Shown here in pieces: positions 38,584 through 46,521 of a stretch of DNA of 64,000 nt. The DNA comes from a virus. The translations under genes and the position numbers were made by a program. Every line of letters starts with the position of its first letter. Position 1 is the stretch's first letter. The DNA lies in IMG/VR virus record IMGVR_UViG_3300020274_000001, positions 62,001 through 126,000 of that record; one strand, given 5' to 3'. The notes under the pieces are model-generated. The model did not search any database and was not told the origin of the DNA. It worked only from the letters and a program-made list of their open reading frames with translations.

Positions 38584-39101
38584 AGTAAATCTTCATCGAC
38601 AATTTCGATGTCGTCTATTAGTTTACGCACAGCGTCCATTTCAGCACCATGTTTGAATCGTTTCATGAACACAGACCGAGAAGCCTCTTCCCTATCGACC
38701 TGCAACACCTTTGGAATCAACTTTCTGTTCCAAGGGTTGGCACCCTGCAAATAAATCCGGAGTAATCGAACGGCCATATGTATTATCGCAGAGTCCGAAG
38801 TAGTGTCAACGCTCTTCTTGTCATCCTCATGATATTGAGAAGTGCTGACGATTCTTTCAAAGAGAATCTGGGCTACTTCGTCTGGTATATATTTCCAAGT
38901 GTCTAATTCAGATAAATATCGAATCTGGGCTAAGTCATCGATGACCTCCCCACGAAGAGAAACCCCGAGCCTTCGAGAATCCTTCGGAATCGGTTTGATT
39001 TGACCAGTGAATATGGCTCGCAATTTATCCTCTCTTGTCCTCATTTCCCGAATTGCTCGCAGATTTAAGTCCAAATTTTTTCGTGGTCTACCTCGTGGCA
39101 T
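38547..39101 (-). CDS. Hypothetical protein with AT-hook-like N-terminus, 184 aa
   Basis: Starts MPRGRPRKNLD, an AT-hook-like motif, and is otherwise helical with an acidic C-terminus. It could be a DNA-binding or small-terminase-like protein, but nothing further supports that. Confidence 0.55.
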   Translation of the reverse strand: MPRGRPRKNLDLNLRAIREMRTREDKLRAIFTGQIKPIPKDSRRLGVSLRGEVIDDLAQIRYLSELDTWKYIPDEVAQILFERIVSTSQYHEDDKKSVDTTSDSAIIHMAVRLLRIYLQGANPWNRKLIPKVLQVDREEASRSVFMKRFKHGAEMDAVRKLIDDIEIVDEDLLYDLEDVSWDSL

Positions 39102-39184
39102 TGTTTCGTTTCCCCAGCACAGACGACATCAATAATACAAATCAATGTTTTGCAATCACACTAATCGTAGTTGTCCAATTAAAC

Positions 39185-39197
39185 ATTAAAATAAATT
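39185..39197 (+). promoter_or_regulatory. TATA-like promoter of the late module
   Basis: ATTAAAATAAATT sits in an AT-rich divergent intergenic region (39102-39227). Initiation 25-30 bp downstream would fall at about 39220, next to the ATGs at 39221 and 39228, so the first gene would be nearly leaderless. Confidence 0.5.
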
Positions 39198-39227
39198 TCT
39201 CAATTTCAATCGGTTCGCTTATGGCTG

Positions 39228-39599
39228 ATGCGAAGCCTACGGGTATTCATGCAAGTGACGCCGACAAGCGTGGTCGTTCTCGACCCGAGCAATGAAGCAA
39301 AGAAGATTGAAAACCCTACTGTCTTGATGGCAGACTTTGGATTATGGGTAAAGACCGAGAAGTCACTATCCCTGTATACTTGGGAAAGAGTGGCGCACAT
39401 TGAATTTGGAGATGAAGCGTCTGTTCAGAAAGTTTGGGAAGAAGCGATTCTTACCGTGTTTGAAGATTTACTCGACGACATGGAAGAAGACATGGAATTC
39501 GATGAAGAGGAAGCAACTACCGAGCCGGAGACCCCAACCGAAGAATCAAAGGAAGGGCCTACTAATGCAGATGACCCGAACGCTAACCCATACAATTGA
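39228..39599 (+). CDS. Hypothetical acidic protein, 123 aa
   Basis: First gene of the putative virion module. A beta-rich N-terminal half and a strongly acidic, Pro/Thr-rich tail (DDMEEDMEFDEEEATTEPE). ATG 39249 (MQVTPTS) is an alternative start. Confidence 0.5.
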   Translation: MRSLRVFMQVTPTSVVVLDPSNEAKKIENPTVLMADFGLWVKTEKSLSLYTWERVAHIEFGDEASVQKVWEEAILTVFEDLLDDMEEDMEFDEEEATTEPETPTEESKEGPTNADDPNANPYN

Positions 39600-39609
39600 G
39601 GCGATTTGA

Positions 39610-40098
39610 TTGGTAGAAGAAAAGGAGTTTTTCGAGAGCGGGGGTCGACCCGAAAGTGTCGACGTCGTTAACGACCAAAACGACCTGTCTGTCAAGTTGA
39701 AGAATGTGAGAGATGATATGATGGCTACACTTGCTTTGATTATCCACGACCCTCAAAAGCACGGGCATGAGATTGACGGGCTACGTAGGGACATCATTCG
39801 ATTGGCCACTGCCATGCTGGAGCATGGTGTGAGACTCGAAGTTCCTAAGAAAGAAAGAACAGCCGAGGATGTAATCAAGGAAGCCGCAGGTGAACTTGGT
39901 TCAATGTTTGGGGCAAAGGGTGTAGCCGCAGGGTTATCCTTTGTTAACAAAGTTCGGACAAATATCACGACCAACCGAGAAGAGTTGGTAATTTACGAAG
40001 ATGAAGCAGGCGGGCTGTATTACATCGACGAAGATGGCAATGAGATTGATTGCGACGAAGAAGGCAACCCGTTAGATGGAGATGAAGACGATGATTGA
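39610..40098 (+). CDS. Hypothetical acidic protein, 162 aa, TTG start
   Basis: A helical core (MATLALIIHDPQKHGHEID) and a very acidic C-terminus (YYIDEDGNEIDCDEEGNPLD). Overlaps the next gene as ATGATTGA. Confidence 0.5.
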   Translation: MVEEKEFFESGGRPESVDVVNDQNDLSVKLKNVRDDMMATLALIIHDPQKHGHEIDGLRRDIIRLATAMLEHGVRLEVPKKERTAEDVIKEAAGELGSMFGAKGVAAGLSFVNKVRTNITTNREELVIYEDEAGGLYYIDEDGNEIDCDEEGNPLDGDEDDD

Positions 40099-41578
40099 AG
40101 ATGAAGAATTTGACATGACTGGTGGAACAAATGAAGACGACCCACAATGGTCATCACTAACGACAGACGATAAGAAAGAACTCATGATGAGTGTTTTCGA
40201 CGACGAAGAATGGTATGCAGGAACTCCGGCTCATGTTGGCGGAGACGCTTTACCAGAATTCGGAGAAATCGCCGCAAGACTTTCTGCTCCGCAGAATGAT
40301 ATCAAGAAATACTATGCGGCATGGTTGAAGACTCAAAACCTGAACCCGCAGGAAATCATGACTCGTGGGAAAACCATGGCCGAAGCACCAGCCCCAAAAA
40401 ATGTCGCACAACCTAACACTATGCCTACTCCGGCGATGCCAATGCCAAGCAGTAGCACCGCAGGTGTAGCAAGTTCAATGAAAGGGGCATTGATGAATGA
40501 CATGATGGGTAACATGTTTGGTGGCCAACAGCAGTCTGGTAGTGGTGGCGACATGAAATACATGATGGGCATGATGATGATGTCAAGTATGTTAGAATCG
40601 GAAAGACGGCAACACGAAGCACAGATGCAACTACAACGAGAACAATTTGCGGCGGCACAGAACAATTCTATTCGACAAGAACAACAACAACGTCAAGACG
40701 GAATGATGACCATGCAGATGAATTTCATGAACAACATGATGAAGCAAGGTATGAAGCAGAACGAAGATGAGTTTGCTACAATTCTCAAAGCCGCCGCTAT
40801 GGATAAAGTTGCAGACAACTTATTCGGCGGAAGCGAATCGACGGCTGAAAGAATTCTATCAAAGGTGCTCGACCCCGATGCTCTCGGAGCAGTAGTGGCA
40901 GGAGCACGTGGTGCAATGGCCAACCGTCAGACCGCCATACCAGCAGGATACGATGTGCCGTCATACAATCCGTATGCTCAACCACTACCACCACAAGAAT
41001 CAGCACCAGAACCAGTGTATGAGCAAGAATTGCCACCTGCCCACGCCGACGATAGAGGATTCTTTGAAGGACCAGAGCAAGAAGGACCTTCACAGATGGA
41101 CGTTCAAGTGACAGATGAAGAATTCCGAAACACTCTACTTGGCGCATTCAAGCAGAACATGGGCGCACAGTTAGAAGATGAAAAGACACGCAAGGCATTA
41201 CTGGAACAGATTGACATATCAATCGATGTTGTCAAACTAAAACACTCTGAATTGACACCACAGAATCAACTTGAGCGTATGTCACAAGAGTTGATTCTTG
41301 TCCGCTCATTGAGGGATATTGGTATGGGTCTCCGACAGGCTAAACAATACCTCGACAATGGTGTTAGTGAACCAACTGTTATCAGTGGAATCAAAGATGA
41401 AATCAATCAACAACCTGTATTTGCACAGATATTCACCGAGAATACCTATGAGCAACTCATGGGCTTAATTGAGCCATACAAGGAAACGGGAGGCGTGATT
41501 CACGATTACAACTTCCTGTTACAACCAGACATAGCGAGTCTATGTCGGGGCGTTCTTGTCTCGTTCAAACAGGGGTGA
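40091..41578 (+). CDS. Hypothetical Met/Gln-rich protein, about 495 aa
   Basis: An N-terminal helical region, a Pro/Ala linker, a long Met- and Gln-rich middle (KYMMGMMMMSSMLE; QREQFAAAQNNSIRQEQQQR), and a C-terminal helical domain. This composition suggests a scaffold or tail-like structural protein. ATG 40091 has GGAGATGA at a good distance; ATG 40076 is also in frame. Confidence 0.55.
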   Translation: MIEDEEFDMTGGTNEDDPQWSSLTTDDKKELMMSVFDDEEWYAGTPAHVGGDALPEFGEIAARLSAPQNDIKKYYAAWLKTQNLNPQEIMTRGKTMAEAPAPKNVAQPNTMPTPAMPMPSSSTAGVASSMKGALMNDMMGNMFGGQQQSGSGGDMKYMMGMMMMSSMLESERRQHEAQMQLQREQFAAAQNNSIRQEQQQRQDGMMTMQMNFMNNMMKQGMKQNEDEFATILKAAAMDKVADNLFGGSESTAERILSKVLDPDALGAVVAGARGAMANRQTAIPAGYDVPSYNPYAQPLPPQESAPEPVYEQELPPAHADDRGFFEGPEQEGPSQMDVQVTDEEFRNTLLGAFKQNMGAQLEDEKTRKALLEQIDISIDVVKLKHSELTPQNQLERMSQELILVRSLRDIGMGLRQAKQYLDNGVSEPTVISGIKDEINQQPVFAQIFTENTYEQLMGLIEPYKETGGVIHDYNFLLQPDIASLCRGVLVSFKQG

Positions 41579-41582
41579 TTAA

Positions 41583-42356
41583 ATGTCAGAAGACACATCC
41601 GAATCCGCATTAGAAGACTTAATCGAAGATGTAATGAATCAACCGGAGGATGACAAACTCTTACCTACATGGGGATACATTATCCTATTCTTTTTACCTG
41701 CCACTTTGACATTTTTCATTGCCCGGACACAACTTGGTTGGGACCCGTTATTTGCAGGTATTACATCCCTTGCCATTATGAATGGTTCAATCAACATCGT
41801 CATAGCATGGATGACAATTAGACTCGATGGTCATTCTAACGAAGCATTGGAACATCTTGAAACAATTATGGATGAGATGGATAAATTAGAGGACACTCTC
41901 GAGGAAGCGAGCACCATGGTCACTAATTTTACAGGAGACTTAGGGGAAGCACAGGAATTATTTCGAAGAGTTGGTGTTAACCTAACGGACCTCGACCTCG
42001 AATCAATCGCAGATGTCGTAGGGTCTCTCAAGGAAAACAAGACAGACTTGAATGACATACTCGGCAACCTTAGAGATGTTGATGTGCAATTCTACATTCG
42101 AGAAATTAAATCAATAGATTGGCAAGCATTATTGTTAGGAATCAATGATGTAATGGCCTTCATCAAGACCAAGAACACTCAACCAACTCGGGCACCCGTA
42201 TCACAGGTAATCAATTCAATACCTTCATTCGATGATGAGATTCCTATCGATGACGAACTCGACGACTTCGAAGATTTCGATGACGAATTCGAATTGATGC
42301 CTAAGCCAAAACTTTCGCTAAAGCGAGGTAAAGGACTATCACTCAAGCGTCGGTAA
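41583..42356 (+). CDS. Membrane protein with coiled coil, 257 aa
   Basis: Two membrane segments (LPTWGYIILFFLPATLTFF at about 27-45, and FAGITSLAIMNGSINIVIAW), a coiled coil (LETIMDEMDKLEDTLEEAST), an acidic stretch, and a basic end (LSLKRGKGLSLKRR). GGTGATT precedes the ATG. Virion-membrane or envelope role inferred. Confidence 0.6.
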   Translation: MSEDTSESALEDLIEDVMNQPEDDKLLPTWGYIILFFLPATLTFFIARTQLGWDPLFAGITSLAIMNGSINIVIAWMTIRLDGHSNEALEHLETIMDEMDKLEDTLEEASTMVTNFTGDLGEAQELFRRVGVNLTDLDLESIADVVGSLKENKTDLNDILGNLRDVDVQFYIREIKSIDWQALLLGINDVMAFIKTKNTQPTRAPVSQVINSIPSFDDEIPIDDELDDFEDFDDEFELMPKPKLSLKRGKGLSLKRR

Positions 42357-42789
42357 GTTCGCCCAGTTGTGAAAATTCAGCCACAACAAATGGTGCTTCG
42401 CCTTGCTCACAGATGATTTTGTCAGCAACAATTCTAACAATTTGAGTGTCGTTCATGAATACAACAGATTCACACGCATCGAATATCGCTTTCGATAGAT
42501 TATCTATGTCTGGACGCTTAGTGTGCCATTGTCGTGGCTTTGGTGTTCTTTTTCTGTGATGACTCTTAGGTAATTCAAATCCAAAGCGCATACGTGCAAG
42601 TATGGGACCATCGAATGGTTTCTCGTGTCCGGCATCATACATTGCCTTCTCCGCAACGTCCTTGATGAATGCTTTCCAATCTCTGGACTTCTTAGGGTCA
42701 AACGCACGTGCCTGTCCGTGGATTGTTGTTAGTCGTGGGCGACCTTGAGCAATAGGTTCGGCCTTTATTCGGAATTTAACGGCTTCCAT
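42343..42789 (-). CDS. rusA: RusA-family Holliday junction resolvase
   Basis: 148 aa. IAQGRPRLTTIHGQARAF at the N-terminus, RPDIDNLSKAIFDACE with the family's essential aspartates (PDxDN), and FMNDTQIVRIVADKI match RusA. It resolves branched DNA during recombination, or before packaging. It is the only minus-strand gene inside the late module. ATG 42789 gives the usual RusA length; 42846 is an over-long alternative. Confidence 0.85.
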   Translation of the reverse strand: MEAVKFRIKAEPIAQGRPRLTTIHGQARAFDPKKSRDWKAFIKDVAEKAMYDAGHEKPFDGPILARMRFGFELPKSHHRKRTPKPRQWHTKRPDIDNLSKAIFDACESVVFMNDTQIVRIVADKIICEQGEAPFVVAEFSQLGELTDA

Positions 42790-42834
42790 GTTACCGCCAT
42801 GTTCCGAGCGGATATCAATGTAAGGGCAATACCT

Positions 42835-43545
42835 ATGAGCATACACATCATGGGACTGTTCATGGCGGAGAAAATTCTACGGGTAAAATTTGGCCCCGGA
42901 ACCTCCCCAGAAGGCAGATTCAAACACGTCGTAAAACTGCTGGTTCAACTCATAGAAGATGGACTGCGAGACGAATATGTTCGAAGGAAGGCAGTAGAAG
43001 TTGTCAATCGAGCAGGAGTTAGAGGTCATGACGAATTGGGAGAAATACGAGCAGTTACGAAGTGGGTTCAACAAAATGTAGTTTATCGCAAAGACCCCAT
43101 AAACGTAGAATATTTTCACAGCGCAAGAAGGCTCATCAAAGATGTAGAAGATGGACGGTCTGCCGCAGATTGTGATGATTTCGTTATCGTCTGGGGAGCG
43201 ATGTTAGGAGCACTCGGATATGAAGTGGCCGCAGTCATCGTCGATAGTAATGGAGACGGTATGCTAAACCACGTGATGGGAGCCGTCAAGACATTTGCAC
43301 CTACACAACAATTCGGTAACAATTGGATTCCAGTAGAATTGATTTTAGGCACAGACTTCGACCTTGGTAAATCGGTAAAGGTATCACAAGTATATCCACT
43401 AACTGCCAATGGAGATACATCGAGAACCCCACTATTCATGCAAAAATTCGCAGGTATTGCCGGACTTGGTGGCCATGGCGGTAACCAATCGCAATATCAA
43501 CATCCCGTGGCAAGAATGCTCGGGGCAATTAGGAGGAGAAAGTAA
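42835..43545 (+). CDS. Transglutaminase-like cysteine peptidase-fold protein
   Basis: About 236 aa. RAVTKWVQQNVVYRKDP, RSAADCDDFVIVWGAML and GDGMLNHVMGAVKTF give the Cys (near 112) and His (near 145) of a papain/transglutaminase-like fold, as in phage proteins with the 'GDCDD' motif. It could be a virion maturation or cell-wall enzyme. The start is uncertain among ATGs at 42745, 42835 and 42862. Confidence 0.65.
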   Translation: MSIHIMGLFMAEKILRVKFGPGTSPEGRFKHVVKLLVQLIEDGLRDEYVRRKAVEVVNRAGVRGHDELGEIRAVTKWVQQNVVYRKDPINVEYFHSARRLIKDVEDGRSAADCDDFVIVWGAMLGALGYEVAAVIVDSNGDGMLNHVMGAVKTFAPTQQFGNNWIPVELILGTDFDLGKSVKVSQVYPLTANGDTSRTPLFMQKFAGIAGLGGHGGNQSQYQHPVARMLGAIRRRK

Positions 43546-43889
43546 TGTCTTGGTTTGGTGAAGATAAGGCGAAAGACGAAATGACAAATGGATACATTCC
43601 TAATCTGGAGCCTTCTGCTCCACGAAACCTCGGTAACAGTAACATGGTAAACATACCAGCAGACAACAGTGCAATGGACTTGATGAATAGTCCACAAACC
43701 AAGGAAGCATTCGGACTTGGTTCTGCACCAATCCCTCCTCCTCGACGTGGCCTCGGTAAAGCCGTTCCTAAGTTCAACCGCACGGTTGGAGATATAGAAT
43801 GGAAGACTGGAGAGACGTGGGGAGTATTGATAGGGGGCGTCGCCCTCGGCATGATTACGCTGACGGTTTGGAACCGTTTTACAAAATGA
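43545..43889 (+). CDS. C-terminally anchored membrane protein, 114 aa
   Basis: Polar and Pro-rich (APIPPPRRGLGKAVP) with a single C-terminal membrane segment (WGVLIGGVALGMITLTVW). TAATG overlap with the upstream gene and AGGAGG just before. Likely a virion membrane component by context. Confidence 0.6.
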   Translation: MSWFGEDKAKDEMTNGYIPNLEPSAPRNLGNSNMVNIPADNSAMDLMNSPQTKEAFGLGSAPIPPPRRGLGKAVPKFNRTVGDIEWKTGETWGVLIGGVALGMITLTVWNRFTK

Positions 43890-43921
43890 TGATAGACAAT
43901 AACAACCAATGGTGATAGAAA

Positions 43922-44308
43922 ATGGCACAAATGAGCGCAAAAGAAGCAAGACGAAGAGGCATGACGACAAAAACATCGTATCCACGTTCACCCGATGTGA
44001 ACGCAAATATGTTTGTAAGCAGAGACGTAAACCCAAGAGAAGTATCGAGATACGACGGAACACCAATCATGTTCGGCGGTCTTGGTAACGTCAATTGGTT
44101 TGGTAATGAACCAGAGTCAAAGGTGACCGGTGGACAGAACATGTATGTCAACGGCCTGTATGGCGTTGGTGTTACTGAAGAGGATGAAATGGCATACCTC
44201 GGTAGCGTCGAACACGTCAAAGACCCAGACTTCTACCTTGGTGGTGGATTGGGACTTGCACTTGGAGCATTAGCACTCTTCGCATTGAAGTATCAAGGCA
44301 AGATTTGA
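43922..44308 (+). CDS. C-terminally anchored membrane protein, 128 aa
   Basis: Polar body and a Gly/Ala/Leu-rich C-terminal segment (GGGLGLALGALALFALKY). Same architecture as the preceding protein. Confidence 0.6.
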   Translation: MAQMSAKEARRRGMTTKTSYPRSPDVNANMFVSRDVNPREVSRYDGTPIMFGGLGNVNWFGNEPESKVTGGQNMYVNGLYGVGVTEEDEMAYLGSVEHVKDPDFYLGGGLGLALGALALFALKYQGKI

Positions 44309-44998
44309 TTGGCGGGTGATTGCTTGCCCAAAATCCTTTCTGACTCGGAATACAAGCGTCTCAAGAGAGACTCTTCCAATTACAAAGATTTGAAATCAGA
44401 TTACTATGCGCTCAAAAAGTCATCGATTTCATTGAAGTCCTATTCTCTTGTCAAGAAAGCATTGATGGACGCAAAAGACAGTAACGACGCATTGACTAAG
44501 CAAATAGACAGTGTTTCAAATTCATACTCTGGATTGAAAGGTAAATACTCCTCGGTGTTGATTGCGTTAAAAAATAAGCATAACTCACTAAAAGACACCC
44601 TTGAACAATTACAATCAATGGAAACCAAATACAAGGCAACCTCAAACAAATATCACGAAATGGTTGCAAATAACGCAACATCATTGGCGACAATGTCTAA
44701 AATGAAGATAAAGCACAATCAAGCCGCTAAACAACTCCAAGCGGCACTTGAGACTGCTTTACAAGAAGCAGAGATAGCCAAAAAAGAAGCACAGGCATTG
44801 ACAGTAAAAATAGCAGAAATCGAAAAGAACGAGAGAGAGGCCCGAGAATCATCGTTGACTCAAGCCATTGTCAACACTCGAGACTTTATGTTCGATAACA
44901 CTATTGCCGGTGTAAATGTTTCAGAAAACCAATCACGTGGGCTTGCGATAATTGCAGGGGCCGCAGTAGCCGCATACATGATGACGAGGGTGAGTTAA
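44309..44998 (+). CDS. Long coiled-coil protein with C-terminal anchor, 229 aa
   Basis: Almost wholly coiled coil (residues 10-190) with a short C-terminal hydrophobic segment (GLAIIAGAAVAAYMM). The start may be TTG 44324, which lies five bases after GGGTGATT, rather than TTG 44309. Confidence 0.55.
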   Translation: MAGDCLPKILSDSEYKRLKRDSSNYKDLKSDYYALKKSSISLKSYSLVKKALMDAKDSNDALTKQIDSVSNSYSGLKGKYSSVLIALKNKHNSLKDTLEQLQSMETKYKATSNKYHEMVANNATSLATMSKMKIKHNQAAKQLQAALETALQEAEIAKKEAQALTVKIAEIEKNEREARESSLTQAIVNTRDFMFDNTIAGVNVSENQSRGLAIIAGAAVAAYMMTRVS

Positions 44999-46519
44999 AT
45001 GGCAGTAGGAGCAACAAAAATTACACCGACCCAACTGGTGCCGGGAGACAAAGAACGAATTGAACGCACTATGCGTATACTTGAGCAAGATGTGGCCCGT
45101 CTGGAAAAGTCGCTTGCAGAACGTCGGTCAAAGGAAGGACAAGAAGCAACCAGAAACACAATCTTGTCGAAGCGTGCCCGAATCCACCGGTTGAATTCTT
45201 ACTTACAGCGAGCAACGCCGTCACGAGTTATTGCTCGGACCAAGCCGATTCCATCCGCACATACCCCTACAAATGTTCCACCAAAAGGCTCTGCACTATT
45301 GAAAGACCGAATGGAGGAAGCCCGCGAGCAGTTAAAAAGAGAAACTGCGAAACCTTCTGTTCAACAAATAGCAGTCGAAACTAAAGTTGACTTGAAACCA
45401 CTTCCTAAAGTAGTCGACGAGAAATCATTACAGAAGTTCAATGAAACGTTGGAGGACAACAAGAAGGCAGTTCACGAAATGAAGATGAGAGTCGACTCTT
45501 TAGAGCGTCAGAAGAAACTTGACCTCAAGAAGAAAATAGTTGAAGTTCCAAAAGGTCCTCCATTGTCGCCGCTTGAAATGAAGCAGGAGAAAGACATTCC
45601 AAAACAAATCAATCATCTACAAACTCGATACCGTTCTGTGTCAAGAACAATTAGTCACGTTAACCGGTCTTCTCGGATTCGTTCACTACTATTTCAATTC
45701 CGCAGAACAAGAGACCGACGATTGCTTACGCAATTCCCACGAGACTTTTCATTAAACGTAGCCCTTCAATTGACGCCAGTTCCCGGTAGATTCCACACAC
45801 GTATTGTAAATGGCCGCCGAGTAAGAATTGGCATTATGACGCATCCAGACATGAAGAACATACCACAGAAGGTCAAGTCTCTCAACAATCAATTGGTGTT
45901 CTTACGAAAGAAGAAGGAAGCACATCATCACCACTCTGCATTACACACTCACACATCTGTCGCGGGTTTAGAAAATTGGCAGAAATCAGAAATGGTCAAA
46001 CCTAAGCGAGAGCCAACATCACTTACAATGCAAAGCATACCGAATGAGGTTTTGACTCTTGTTCAGCAGATGGAAGGTGAATTAGAGGGATTGAAGTCCA
46101 TACCCGGTGTTCCAGAGATAATAGAAGATGTAAAGCGAATGATTATCAGTAACCGATATACTTCATTCGAGCAATTCATTCAAAACCCTCAAGCAAAGGT
46201 GCTCGAAGAAAGATTGATGAGAGCGGCCAAATCGCAGGGCATTAACTTAGGAGGAGTAAACCTCGGAGGCCACGCTCACCGACCATATGCAATGCCACGA
46301 AACCTCGGAATAGTAACCGTCTTGAAGCAACGCCAACTTCAAAAGAACAATCGGCCAGAAATTGAATCCACTAACATGGCAGGTCTACGAAGATACACCG
46401 CCGCTCAATACGCACGGGAATCAAGAGTAAAGGCAGAGCAAGAGCAAGAGAAAGAAGTTGCTAACCTCGCAGGAGCCTTTTCACAAACCCGAGCAGTAAT
46501 GGAGCGTATGGTGAGGTAG
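44999..46519 (+). CDS. Basic coiled-coil protein, 506 aa
   Basis: Coiled coils at both ends of a basic, Pro-rich protein with a His cluster (KKEAHHHHSALHTH). The N-terminal 50 residues (ILEQDVARLEKSLAERRSKE) are a strong coiled coil. Unknown structural protein. Confidence 0.55.
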   Translation: MAVGATKITPTQLVPGDKERIERTMRILEQDVARLEKSLAERRSKEGQEATRNTILSKRARIHRLNSYLQRATPSRVIARTKPIPSAHTPTNVPPKGSALLKDRMEEAREQLKRETAKPSVQQIAVETKVDLKPLPKVVDEKSLQKFNETLEDNKKAVHEMKMRVDSLERQKKLDLKKKIVEVPKGPPLSPLEMKQEKDIPKQINHLQTRYRSVSRTISHVNRSSRIRSLLFQFRRTRDRRLLTQFPRDFSLNVALQLTPVPGRFHTRIVNGRRVRIGIMTHPDMKNIPQKVKSLNNQLVFLRKKKEAHHHHSALHTHTSVAGLENWQKSEMVKPKREPTSLTMQSIPNEVLTLVQQMEGELEGLKSIPGVPEIIEDVKRMIISNRYTSFEQFIQNPQAKVLEERLMRAAKSQGINLGGVNLGGHAHRPYAMPRNLGIVTVLKQRQLQKNNRPEIESTNMAGLRRYTAAQYARESRVKAEQEQEKEVANLAGAFSQTRAVMERMVR

Positions 46520-46521
46520 AC

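Noticed and set aside
39035-39295. 86-codon plus-strand frame
   Set aside because: It starts antisense to the 38547-39101 gene and crosses the AT-rich promoter region. Only its last 24 codons (from ATG 39221) could be a small leader ORF, which I could not support.
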